From a virus, in the IMG/VR virus record IMGVR_UViG_3300023229_000976, positions 1 through 40,095 of that record: 40,095 nt of DNA. One strand, written 5' to 3'. Positions within the stretch are counted from its first letter, which is position 1, and every line of letters starts with the position of its first letter. The position numbers were made by a program, and so were the translations under genes. Below the pieces are notes generated by a model that did no database searches, had not been told where the DNA came from, and saw nothing but the letters and a program-made list of their open reading frames with translations. Shown here piece by piece: positions 7,249-15,178 of the stretch.

Positions 7249-7581
7249 TTAATGCCTCCTTTGGCCGTCGAACACACAGACGAAATACAATTCCTTGTCG
7301 CTGGTGTTGTACACTCGATGGAATACATCATCCTCTATGAGGACTATATCACCTGCTTTGACTGCGAAGCGTTTTTCATCCAACAGCATCTCTCCTGTGC
7401 CTTCCATGAACATGTACACTTCTTCCTGTCCCTCGTGTCGGTGACCCGTGGTCTCCTTGCCGGGATTCAGTCGAGTACTGCTTAAAATTAAGTTCTTGAG
7501 TAATTTATTGTCCTGGACAACATAACGTTCATCCTGCTTGACAACTTCGCCACCCACATTGAATTTTCCTTCTATCTTCAT
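7249..7581 (-). CDS. small single-domain cupin
   Basis: This 110-residue protein is a single cupin beta-barrel. Motif 1 is visible as TGHRHEGQEEVYMFMEGTG (residues ~45-63), supplying His47, His49 and Glu53 or Glu54 as metal ligands. Motif 2, AGDIVLIEDDVFHRVYN (~76-92), supplies His88. The family includes sugar-phosphate isomerase-like and keto-sugar isomerase-like proteins, as well as sensors and dioxygenases. Its place between the carbamoyltransferase (4 bp overlap) and the epimerase (2 bp gap) points to a sugar step. It is shorter than the FdtA/WxcM type 3,4-ketoisomerases, so that specific assignment is not made. Confidence 0.85.
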   Translation of the reverse strand: MKIEGKFNVGGEVVKQDERYVVQDNKLLKNLILSSTRLNPGKETTGHRHEGQEEVYMFMEGTGEMLLDEKRFAVKAGDIVLIEDDVFHRVYNTSDKELYFVCVFDGQRRH

Positions 7582-9065
7582 AGTACCCTTACATTGTACT
7601 TGGTTTCGAATCGTTTTGCATCCGTTTTATCGTTCACAATGGGCTCTCCCTTGATGTTCAGGCTGGTATTCAGCAGTATGGGACAACCGGTGCGTTTTTT
7701 CCACTGTTTTAACAGCTCATAGAACCCTGGATTGTCCGTCTTATTGACGGTTTGTACCCGACTTGTTCCGTCACAGTGTAATATGGCAGGACAGTCATTA
7801 CCATGCGTGTACGCCGCTGTGTATTGCATATAAGGGGCTCTTTTAACACCTTTAGGCAGGGCGAAATACTCATGTACGTCCTCTTCCAGTATGGCCGGTG
7901 CGAATGGTCTGAACTCCTGTCTGCGTTTGATGCGGTTCACTGTGTCCTTGATTCCCGGTCCCCTGGGGTCTGCCAGCAGTGATCTATTACCAAGTGCTCG
8001 AGGTCCAAATTCTGCCCTGCCTGAGGCCACTCCCACCATTTTGTTTTCGGTCAATTCTTTGATCAGTGCATCCACCGGATATTCTCCCTCGATGTTGTGG
8101 CCCAGGAAAGGAGTACGCCATTTTAAATGTTTCTTCTGAGAAGCGGCTATACAGCCCAATGAAGAGCCTGCATCACCTGGGTTTGGCATGATCCAACAGT
8201 CGTCATACACTCCCTGGTTCATCAGCACAGCGTTGGCCACACAGTTGAGGGCCACACCTCCACTATAACATAGATTTCGTGATTCGCCGAACCGACTCAC
8301 TGCTTGTTGTCCCTGTGGTATGAACGATGTGCTCCGTTTCCACATTTGCAACAGCAGTTCTTCTGTGACTTTCTGTATGGAAGCGGCAAGATCCATGGGA
8401 TCAGCGCCTGGCATCCAATCTCCCAGGCCTCTGTGTAGATTTCTTTTCAATTTAAAAGTCTTGAAATCTATGAGGTCCTGATAGATGGCATCTCTGTGTT
8501 TGGTCTCGCCGTATGCAGACATACCCATCAGGATGTATTCTTCTTCACAGGGTTTTAATCCGCATCTCTGTGTGAATGCCGAATACAACAGTCCCACGGA
8601 ATGCGGGTAACGCAGTGAATCCAATTTCTCTAATCTTTTGCCATGGCCTTTCCACAGAGTCATAGTTTCCCATTCGCCTATGGCATCCACACACAGAACC
8701 ATGGCATCTGTGAAAGGTGATGTGTAGTAACTGCCCGAGGCGTGTGAGTGATGGTGATCCACATACTCATCTATTTTGATGCCAAACTGTCGTAGATGCT
8801 GTGAGGGTAAATTTTCGGTAGTGAACACTTCTGAGTATTGTCCTGCACTGAACTGTCTTCGTTTCTTGTTCCATGGTTTTTCATAATACACCACTCGATC
8901 AAAAGGACCGTGGGTCAATGCTTCATCCACAATCGCTTGATTGAGATAATGATCGTTCTTGATCTTGGAATAGCGTTCTGAGTGTGCGGCCCACAGTATC
9001 TCGGAACCGTCCACCACTGCCATTGCGGCATCGTGATTCAGACAGTTGATGCCCAGTATCCTCAT
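7578..9065 (-). CDS. NodU/CmcH family O-carbamoyltransferase
   Basis: This 495-residue protein has both halves of the carbamoyltransferase fold. The N-terminal Kae1-like part starts RILGINCLNHDAAMAVV, with ERYSK at ~30-34 and the metal-binding DHHHSHASG cluster at ~103-111, followed by VLCVDAIGEW. The C-terminal domain has the signature GRAEFGPRALGNRSLLADPR and the later PILLNTSLNIKGEPIV block. Enzymes of this family use carbamoyl phosphate and ATP to place a carbamoyl group on a hydroxyl of a sugar or antibiotic. It overlaps the cupin by 4 bp and the 60-residue gene by 4 bp. The length is a little below many members but all motifs are present, so it should be active. The acceptor is unknown. 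Confidence 0.92.
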   Translation of the reverse strand: MRILGINCLNHDAAMAVVDGSEILWAAHSERYSKIKNDHYLNQAIVDEALTHGPFDRVVYYEKPWNKKRRQFSAGQYSEVFTTENLPSQHLRQFGIKIDEYVDHHHSHASGSYYTSPFTDAMVLCVDAIGEWETMTLWKGHGKRLEKLDSLRYPHSVGLLYSAFTQRCGLKPCEEEYILMGMSAYGETKHRDAIYQDLIDFKTFKLKRNLHRGLGDWMPGADPMDLAASIQKVTEELLLQMWKRSTSFIPQGQQAVSRFGESRNLCYSGGVALNCVANAVLMNQGVYDDCWIMPNPGDAGSSLGCIAASQKKHLKWRTPFLGHNIEGEYPVDALIKELTENKMVGVASGRAEFGPRALGNRSLLADPRGPGIKDTVNRIKRRQEFRPFAPAILEEDVHEYFALPKGVKRAPYMQYTAAYTHGNDCPAILHCDGTSRVQTVNKTDNPGFYELLKQWKKRTGCPILLNTSLNIKGEPIVNDKTDAKRFETKYNVRVL

Positions 9066-9244
9066 TCAGTGATCACCCAGGCCCTGTGATAGTAATCGTC
9101 GATGTTCTGTTGTATCAACGTTTTGGCCAACTTGTTGGCTTCGTCTGGAGCCATCGGACCGTACTGTCGTGAGGTAGAAAAGTCCATCGTGCTCTTGTCG
9201 TTGGGATCTAGATGTGTGCCTTCTATGACGTAATATGTGGTCAT
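9062..9244 (-). CDS. 60-residue protein of unknown function
   Basis: The product starts TTYYVIEGTHLDPND, followed by a polar middle with SRQYGPM and a helix APDEANKLAKTLIQQNIDD, and ends YHRAWVITE. The pattern suggests a short beta strand plus a helix that packs on it. There is no cysteine, signal peptide or membrane segment. Its stop overlaps the carbamoyltransferase start as ATGA, so the two are probably translationally coupled. It lies just after a 34-residue gene and the SGNH/radical SAM genes. It could be a subunit or regulator of the carbamoyltransferase, or a leftover phage protein; nothing in the sequence decides. Confidence 0.62.
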   Translation of the reverse strand: MTTYYVIEGTHLDPNDKSTMDFSTSRQYGPMAPDEANKLAKTLIQQNIDDYYHRAWVITE

Positions 9245-9245
9245 G

Positions 9246-9350
9246 CTATTTGTAGATGAAAGGATCTTTTTTCTTAAGTTCTTTTAACCTTTTTCTATAC
9301 TTTAATTCTTGTTGAATCTTGTTGTACAGATCTTTTATCCATTGTATCAT
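9246..9350 (-). CDS. 34-residue basic helical micro-protein
   Basis: This gene fills the apparent gap between 9245 and 9359. Reading the minus strand, an ATG at 9350 follows a strong ribosome binding site (AAGGAG, 9356-9361) by five bases and opens a 34-codon frame ending in TAG at 9246-9248. The product is one amphipathic, highly basic helix: it begins MIQWIKDLYNKIQQELKYRK and ends with a Leu-Lys-rich stretch and DPFIYK. Short proteins with this LKxLKKxDPFIYK-like ending are a recurring feature of marine T4-like phages as far as I recall. That makes a phage-housekeeping protein more likely than a peptide substrate of the radical SAM enzymes. Its function is unknown. Confidence 0.72.
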   Translation of the reverse strand: MIQWIKDLYNKIQQELKYRKRLKELKKKDPFIYK

Positions 9351-9355
9351 TGTGT

Positions 9356-9361
9356 CTCCTT
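9356..9361 (-). promoter_or_regulatory. strong ribosome binding site for the 34-residue gene
   Basis: AAGGAG on the minus strand, five bases before the ATG at 9350. It overlaps the stop codon of the SGNH-like gene (9360-9362). It is the main evidence that the short frame is translated. Confidence 0.75.
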
Positions 9362-10148
9362 ATTGGTTGTATAATTTGTTAAATGTGGGCAACATCAATT
9401 GTACAGCATCTGTGTGTGCTGAGTCAAGCGGATGTGTGGTGGCCCTGGGATAATCGTTCATCAGTGCCCACTGGTTGAATCCCATGTGTCGTTCTCCAAA
9501 CGTGAACCATCGAGAAAAATCAATCTCGGAATGCATGGCTCGCATCAGGGCATCTTCCTCCCACAGTGGTGTGAACTCGTCATAGAACAGGGTGTTGTCC
9601 GCCAGGGTGAACATGTAGGGTATCTTACGCTTTTCCAGTATGTGCTGTAGCCACACGATGGATTTCCAGCTCAGGTAGGTCTCGTGGTAACGATTCGCGG
9701 CGTGGCGATACAGGGCATCAGCGAATGGTCCTATGCCGGTTTGTTGATATTGTTGTCTTCGCTTTTTCCAAGTTTCTAATATGCCATTGTCCCCTGATAA
9801 TTTTGCATAAACTTCATTTTGTTTTGATTCAGTGTCCCAGGGTGTTATGGTGGCCCAGCGAGTGTCTTCCAACACATTGTTGCGAGGCATGGCCCAGTCA
9901 TAACGAGAACAGAAACTCCACATCACTGTGACGAAACATTCCTCTTTTGTGTTTGCAATGTAGTTGAACACTCTGCGAGCAATACCAGGATTGCCTAGTC
10001 CGCCTTTGGCCACACAGAAGTAGTTGGCTCCCACTGAGTTGCTTAGGTGTGATGCCCATGCTTTCTTGCTGGGTGTTTTGCCGTCATCGTCAGACAGCTC
10101 GTTGCCAAATGTGAATGAGCATCCGCCCGATAGTAGTGTCCTAGTCAT
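9360..10148 (-). CDS. SGNH-hydrolase-like protein
   Basis: This 262-residue protein opens RTLLSGGCSFTFGNEL. GCSFT at residues 9-13 stands for the GDSL block, with Ser11 as the likely nucleophile. A Gly/Asn block follows (KGGLGNPGIARR), and a C-terminal THPLDSAHTDA holds His239 and His245 as candidate catalytic bases. Enzymes of this fold add or remove acyl or acetyl groups on carbohydrates and other esters. The Asp that normally precedes the catalytic His by two or three residues is not obvious, so activity should be tested. The start overlaps the stop of the last radical SAM gene by 8 bp. In this operon, O-acetyl removal or transfer on a glycan is plausible but unproven. Confidence 0.75.
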   Translation of the reverse strand: MTRTLLSGGCSFTFGNELSDDDGKTPSKKAWASHLSNSVGANYFCVAKGGLGNPGIARRVFNYIANTKEECFVTVMWSFCSRYDWAMPRNNVLEDTRWATITPWDTESKQNEVYAKLSGDNGILETWKKRRQQYQQTGIGPFADALYRHAANRYHETYLSWKSIVWLQHILEKRKIPYMFTLADNTLFYDEFTPLWEEDALMRAMHSEIDFSRWFTFGERHMGFNQWALMNDYPRATTHPLDSAHTDAVQLMLPTFNKLYNQ

Positions 10149-11307
10149 ATATCTCCAGTACGTTATTTAAAAGAGGGAACACTTCGCCAAAATTTTCTTT
10201 CCTGTACTGATCTGTTTGCAGTATTCTCTTTTTCCTCTGTTCACGCATCTGTGCTGTGTCTCTGTCAGCAGAATTCATGAATCTCAGTGTGGGCTGGAAA
10301 TTGGTCAGCATGCTGTATCTGGAATTTACTATGTTTTTTACCTGCTTGGGCAGTGTCTGCACATTGAAATAGTCTGGATCAAACAGTGTGTTCACATAAA
10401 AGAACTTGGGCTGGTATTGTGCCACCCAAAAAGCAATCTTGGCCCAGTTGAACACATTGAAGATGGATACTGTGGTGCATATTTGGAAATCCATGTTGTG
10501 TGTTTTTGATTCCTTGAACTTGACAAGGTTTGCATTGACTTCTTGCCAATTGGCCGGGTGTCGTTGATATTCAAAAGGTTCGCCCACATCGTCTATTGAG
10601 AATGCTATCTCAACATGTTTGAAACGCGACCAAAGGTCAAATATCTCCCGTGGTGGCAGTTGCGTGCCGTTGGTGTTGTAGTGTATGTCTATGTTCTTGG
10701 CATATCCCTTCTCCACACAGTGCATCAATATCTTAAAATGATCCTGTATCATGAACGGCTCTCCACCCGTGAACTCAAAATATTCCACGTGTGCCAGATC
10801 ATCCTTGAGGTCCTCAAAGAACTGTGGATTGCGTTTGGGCCATCCGCCATCTTTTAAATTTTTCCGAGCCACAGGGTTCTCCCCATACTCCATTTCTTCC
10901 TGTGCCCATTTGCTCGAACTCCATGATCCGCATATCCGACATTTTAAATTACACACGTTGCCCAGCTTAAAGTCAATGAAACGCAGTGTTGGCTCGCTAT
11001 CGGGTGTCCATTCTGTGAGACTTTTCTTCATCTTGTATATGGAGTTCTGTCTCTTGGACGTTTTGCCTGCATCCTCCTCCTGCCAACAGCTCTGGCATCC
11101 TGTGGGACGTTCACCGTCACGGAACTGTGTTCTCAGATTTGCCATGTATTCCGTTTGTTGTATCGAACTCAGGCTCTGTTCATACACCTTGACCCCGGGC
11201 ACACTGCCCTTGTACAGACAGCAAGGTGACGCTCCCCCGTTCACATCCACTTCCAGATGTGTCCACGGCAGAGGACAGATGTTTGATTTTATATACCGTT
11301 CCACCAT
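10141..11307 (-). CDS. radical SAM protein with N-terminal twitch/SPASM-like cysteines (array member 5)
   Basis: This 388-residue protein has the radical SAM cluster site CNLKCRIC (C119, C123, C126), the SAM-contacting FTGGEPF motif and an iSIDDVGE strand. Before the core are extra cysteines: C11 in NICPLPWTH, C29-C30 in GGASPCC, and C71/C74 in GERPTGCQSCW. They resemble the ligands of the SPASM/twitch auxiliary iron-sulfur cluster, which normally lies after the core. The reaction would begin with reductive SAM cleavage to the 5'-deoxyadenosyl radical; the substrate is unknown. The start has AAGGA seven bases upstream and overlaps the previous gene by 19 bp. The C-terminus is a basic helix followed by VFPLLNNVLEIYD. 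It is the shortest of the five members and the last transcribed. Confidence 0.88.
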   Translation of the reverse strand: MVERYIKSNICPLPWTHLEVDVNGGASPCCLYKGSVPGVKVYEQSLSSIQQTEYMANLRTQFRDGERPTGCQSCWQEEDAGKTSKRQNSIYKMKKSLTEWTPDSEPTLRFIDFKLGNVCNLKCRICGSWSSSKWAQEEMEYGENPVARKNLKDGGWPKRNPQFFEDLKDDLAHVEYFEFTGGEPFMIQDHFKILMHCVEKGYAKNIDIHYNTNGTQLPPREIFDLWSRFKHVEIAFSIDDVGEPFEYQRHPANWQEVNANLVKFKESKTHNMDFQICTTVSIFNVFNWAKIAFWVAQYQPKFFYVNTLFDPDYFNVQTLPKQVKNIVNSRYSMLTNFQPTLRFMNSADRDTAQMREQRKKRILQTDQYRKENFGEVFPLLNNVLEIYD

Positions 11308-12572
11308 GCCAGTATCCTTGTGTCTCTGCTCAATATGTTTGTTATATCCTGTTTACGTATTGCGTCTATGCGTTCCTGTCTCTGTTTGCCTTTTAGTGTG
11401 GCTGTGAATGTATCTCTGGTTTTTAGATTCTTTAACACGTCCGTTAATGCTCGTTGTTTTCGAGTTGCACGTGGTTCCATGTATGCCAGTGCTTCATCTA
11501 TTATGGTGTGCAACAGTTCTCGAGGCAACGACAACGGACTTAGTATTTCGTCGTTGGAGAATGTGAACATCACTTTGGTTAGTATTTCAGCATCTAATTC
11601 CTGACTCAGATCAAACATATTTTTAAGCTCTAACAGTCCTGGCAAGGTGAGTGTGTAATCCAATCTCATTTCCCTGGCGGTCTTGGCCACGGCCAGACCT
11701 TCTTTAAAATTATTCATCCAATCTGCATAGTTCAATCCGTCTCTGATGTATTCTCCCACTTCTGCTGTGCCATCCAAAGAAGCACACACCTGCCAGTCTT
11801 GAAACTGTGGCAGAAGATCAAACAGTTTGATGCCTTTGAACGACGTCCTGCTTAGATTGGTATTGTATCGCACACACACATCTTTAGCGAATCCTAGTTC
11901 TATTATTCTCTGCATGGCCTGCCAGTGTATATCCCACATCAGGGGTTCTCCCCCGCACCAATATATCTCTTTTATGGTCTTAGATTCTATGGCACTTAAG
12001 AACTCTTCCACAACCTGTGTGTCTTGGAACTGTTTGATCTGCTCTCTCAGCGGTGATGCCATCCACGGCTGATTGTCCTTGTTCCAGGTGCCCTGCTTTC
12101 GTGATTCTGCTTCCCAACTGCTGGACAACATATCTCCGCACATCCTACATTTAAAATTACATAGATTGTTAAAACGATAATCAAAACTTATTGTGGGCAT
12201 TGTGGTGGCGCCCGTGTCATCTGTGCTGTCGTACGCTTCGTCGATCTTATCAGCAAACAGTTGATTCCAGTAGGATCTGTAAACATCAGTGTTCAATAAT
12301 TTGTGTGTGCATACTTCACATTCAGACAATTCTTCTCCGGCCATCATACGCAGTCGTACAGATCGCATATGTTCTGAATTCCAGTGCTCTTTGAGTGTGA
12401 GAGGGTTGTATTTGTTTGCATCATTGCCTGCGTCTATGTACTGGCGGAAACTCTGTGCTGGTTCCCTGGATGCACAACACAGTCGTCTTTCTGTCTGTGG
12501 TGACAGGTAGGTGTGTGTCCATGGTGCCATACAGAACGTCTCGTTGCCCTCACTTGGCTTAATCTTTTTCAT
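11289..12572 (-). CDS. radical SAM protein with N-terminal twitch/SPASM-like cysteines (array member 4)
   Basis: This 427-residue protein has the radical SAM motif CNFKCRMC (C138, C142, C145), WCGGEPLM, and a predicted substrate-side strand VCASLDGTAE. The N-terminal extra cysteines are C14 in TFCMAPWTH, C32-C33 in RRLCCASRE, and C85/C88 in SECEVC. One extra Cys (WCGGEP) immediately precedes the GGEP motif and is not shared by the other four. Its C-terminus ends RILAWWNGI, close to the AWYNGL ending of member 2, and lacks the FPE motif of members 1 and 3. No strong ribosome binding site precedes the ATG, so translation probably relies on the 14 bp overlap with member 3. The substrate is unknown. 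Confidence 0.88.
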   Translation of the reverse strand: MKKIKPSEGNETFCMAPWTHTYLSPQTERRLCCASREPAQSFRQYIDAGNDANKYNPLTLKEHWNSEHMRSVRLRMMAGEELSECEVCTHKLLNTDVYRSYWNQLFADKIDEAYDSTDDTGATTMPTISFDYRFNNLCNFKCRMCGDMLSSSWEAESRKQGTWNKDNQPWMASPLREQIKQFQDTQVVEEFLSAIESKTIKEIYWCGGEPLMWDIHWQAMQRIIELGFAKDVCVRYNTNLSRTSFKGIKLFDLLPQFQDWQVCASLDGTAEVGEYIRDGLNYADWMNNFKEGLAVAKTAREMRLDYTLTLPGLLELKNMFDLSQELDAEILTKVMFTFSNDEILSPLSLPRELLHTIIDEALAYMEPRATRKQRALTDVLKNLKTRDTFTATLKGKQRQERIDAIRKQDITNILSRDTRILAWWNGI

Positions 12573-13842
12573 ACAATTCTGCTAATTCTGGAAATACAGT
12601 TAATATGTTTTCATCTCTGATAGCATCTATACGCTTCATGCTGTCTTTGAACTGCTGTAGGTCCTTGGAGTTGTCTCTCCTCATCATGTAATCTAGTCCT
12701 GATTCAAATCCCTTGGTTGCACGAGTTAGATTATCCTGTGGACGTAACCATTCTAGATGTTTTTCGTATTTTTCTTTTATTCGTTGTTTAAATGCGTCGG
12801 GCAATAGATCTATCCTCTGTGCATACGGAAATTGTAATAGATTAAAATTAAAATCCTGGGGTTTTAACAGTCCTTGATCTACCCAATTGCGATGGAAGTC
12901 TGGAATGTGCAGAGCATTGATAAGTCCCACTGTGCTGGATATGTAGAAGTCCACTTTAGGACAGACTTCCAGCATACGTCGTCTGTTTGCTACCACATCC
13001 GACCACACAGTGCCTTTACGCATGAACTCTCCTCTAGTTCCTTCAGCATCCAGACTGGCTCCTATGGACACAGAATCAAATTTGTTCCATAGTTCCAACA
13101 CATCCATATCTTTGAATTTTAACTTTGTAAAGTTTGTGTTGTAGATCAATCTCACGTGATACATTTTACGTCTATCTAGTTCTTTTAGAATCCTATAATG
13201 CTCTTCCATGATAAGTGGTTCTCCACCTGCAAAATAAAACTGCTCCACGTGATCAAACTGTTCCAACATCTGCTCCCATATATCATCAGAGCTTCTGCCT
13301 ACTCGCATGATCTTTGCATGTTCAGGTGGTTTGCCTGTTAGTTTTTTATGATCTTCATACCAATTAGACGAGAACCATGTGCCACAACTCCTACAAGCAA
13401 GATTGCATAGGTTACTGAATCTTATATCCCAATACTTGATAACAAATTCCGCACTACCATCTGCTTGTGTGTTTTCTGTCATGCCGATGTTGTGTCCAAA
13501 ATGTTTGTTTGAACTCAAACGCAATGAGAAGAATCCTGACTTCTCTTGATCGTAACATTTAGTACACTGCTTACTTGGTTTGTTTGCCAACATGTTTGTT
13601 CGCATCTGTCGCATATCTGGCCCATTAAACACAGTTTCCATAGAGTCTTTGTTTAAATCCCCTACAGGGTATCGGTCCAGGGCAAAACAGCAAGGATATG
13701 CACGACCGTCTGGAAAGGCATGCAGATGTAGCCATGGCATCATACAGAAAGTATCTGACTCCAGCAGGAGTTCCTTCTCAGTAGGAGTCATGTCTTTTAT
13801 CTTTAATTTTTCAGGCTCTTTAGCCCCGTATTCATAAGCCAT
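12559..13842 (-). CDS. radical SAM protein with N-terminal twitch/SPASM-like cysteines (array member 3)
   Basis: This 427-residue protein has CNLACRSC (C146, C150, C153), FAGGEPLIM and a SIGASLDAEG strand, all in the order of a radical SAM core. The N-terminal part has C33 in TFCMMPWLH, a Gly turn PDGRAYPCC with C51-C52, and C93/C96 in KQCTKC. The CxxPW...G...PCC arrangement looks like the SPASM entrance motif moved in front of the core. The C-terminal helix ends RIDAIRDENILTVFPELAELYEKD. AGGAG lies nine bases before the ATG, and the gene overlaps member 2 by 11 bp. Members 3, 4 and 5 form one subgroup because all have a CC pair. Confidence 0.9.
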   Translation of the reverse strand: MAYEYGAKEPEKLKIKDMTPTEKELLLESDTFCMMPWLHLHAFPDGRAYPCCFALDRYPVGDLNKDSMETVFNGPDMRQMRTNMLANKPSKQCTKCYDQEKSGFFSLRLSSNKHFGHNIGMTENTQADGSAEFVIKYWDIRFSNLCNLACRSCGTWFSSNWYEDHKKLTGKPPEHAKIMRVGRSSDDIWEQMLEQFDHVEQFYFAGGEPLIMEEHYRILKELDRRKMYHVRLIYNTNFTKLKFKDMDVLELWNKFDSVSIGASLDAEGTRGEFMRKGTVWSDVVANRRRMLEVCPKVDFYISSTVGLINALHIPDFHRNWVDQGLLKPQDFNFNLLQFPYAQRIDLLPDAFKQRIKEKYEKHLEWLRPQDNLTRATKGFESGLDYMMRRDNSKDLQQFKDSMKRIDAIRDENILTVFPELAELYEKD

Positions 13843-15178
13843 TGTACCATGCTCCTATCTTTGGGAAAGTCTTGGCAAAATCCTTGCCTCGTCTCTCGTC
13901 GTATTGTTTATAGAAATTTTTAAAGTCTGACCTCAGTTTTGGTAAATCAAATGCTTCAGAATGCGGTGTTTTTACTGTGTCTAGATAGTCTATTAATCGT
14001 TGGGTGTGTGCCACTTCCATGGGTTCTAAATTCCCTATCTGTCGAGTTAACCATGCATCTAGATTGTTTTTAAACTCTGTTCTCAAGTGGTCTGGCAGTA
14101 CCAGCGGTGATTGGAATGATGGGAACCTTAAAATGTTTAGGGTGAAATTAACATCCACTCCGTAGACTCGCTTGGCATCAATCTTGTTTTGTACGATCTT
14201 GTCCAGGAACTCTGGCAATGATTCCAGGCACAGTGCATTCACCGTACACATGTTGTGCATACCTGCAGGTCGTAATTGATTGATCACATTGGCAAAATTC
14301 ATGTACCATTCAGAGAAATTCATTCCGTCTCTGATGTAATCCGATTGAGCAAATGTGGCTTCGTTGGAAGTGTATATGTGTAGGTTGGGCACATTTTTAC
14401 ATTTCTCGATAAACTTGAGAAACAGATCCCCTTTGGGTACAAGGTTAGAATTTATAGCAAATCTCATCTTAGGATTTACTCGGTGTTTCTCAGTTTCAAA
14501 CCAATCTAGCAGTCTCCATAGGTGTGGGCTCATCATGGGCTCTCCGCCTGTGATTCTCAATTCTTCCAGTGTGCGATGTAGATCAGATTCCCACCATTTG
14601 AAAAATGCTTCCACATAGGGATTGGTCTCGTCCAACTTGTATGGCTGTGCAGATTCGTGTGAGTGTGTGAAATGATTTCTACCATCTGATACCAATTCAG
14701 TGTACGATCCTTTTTGTTTGATGTCTTTGGCCCAGGTGGTTGAGAATGCTGGATTACAATATGAACAAGCAAAGTTACAGGTCCTGTCAAAGGCAATCTC
14801 CAAAGTCTTAAGGTCAACGTCCTCTGTTATGGGCGTTTGGCTTGCTACCTCGAGGTCCACATCTGAATAAATTTTACTTTTATAAACTCTGTCACTCACA
14901 GCATCTTTGCCCATGTCCTCGATCTTCCAACAGTATTCACACCCCGCGGGTCTTTCTCCTGCAATCATTTTAGCACGATCCTGTTTTTTCTGAGGAGTGT
15001 TGTGCAGTTCTTTTGGGTTCTGCGTTACTTTAGCAAGATCAACTCGGTGTGCTGGAGGATGGTGACAGCTTGTGGTCATGCCTGATCCCAGCCATATTGT
15101 GGCATTGTACCATTTGGCTCCACAAAACGATGGAGAAATAGAATCTAGTATCTGTTTTTTATAGTCTATGTCTTTCAT
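13832..15178 (-). CDS. radical SAM protein with N-terminal twitch/SPASM-like cysteines (array member 2)
   Basis: This 448-residue protein is a close relative of member 1. The radical SAM site is CNFACSYC (C134, C138, C141), then ITGGEPMM and a strand around NMCTVNAL. The N-terminal cysteines are C19 in SFCGAKW, C38 in TTSCHHPPAH (a single Cys, not the CC pair of members 3-5), and C80/C83 in GERPAGCEYCWK. His39 and His40, or the HPP motif, may compensate for the lost Cys. It ends DERRGKDFAKTFPKIGAWYNGL. AGGA precedes the ATG by about eight bases, and the gene overlaps member 1 by 4 bp. Tandem duplication from a common parent with member 1 is likely. Confidence 0.9.
   Translation of the reverse strand: MKDIDYKKQILDSISPSFCGAKWYNATIWLGSGMTTSCHHPPAHRVDLAKVTQNPKELHNTPQKKQDRAKMIAGERPAGCEYCWKIEDMGKDAVSDRVYKSKIYSDVDLEVASQTPITEDVDLKTLEIAFDRTCNFACSYCNPAFSTTWAKDIKQKGSYTELVSDGRNHFTHSHESAQPYKLDETNPYVEAFFKWWESDLHRTLEELRITGGEPMMSPHLWRLLDWFETEKHRVNPKMRFAINSNLVPKGDLFLKFIEKCKNVPNLHIYTSNEATFAQSDYIRDGMNFSEWYMNFANVINQLRPAGMHNMCTVNALCLESLPEFLDKIVQNKIDAKRVYGVDVNFTLNILRFPSFQSPLVLPDHLRTEFKNNLDAWLTRQIGNLEPMEVAHTQRLIDYLDTVKTPHSEAFDLPKLRSDFKNFYKQYDERRGKDFAKTFPKIGAWYNGL

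Noticed and set aside
10751-11407. 218-residue plus-strand ORF opposite radical SAM members 4 and 5
   Set aside because: It runs antisense to two well-supported genes and its composition (Cys, Ser, Leu-rich) is that of a reverse frame.
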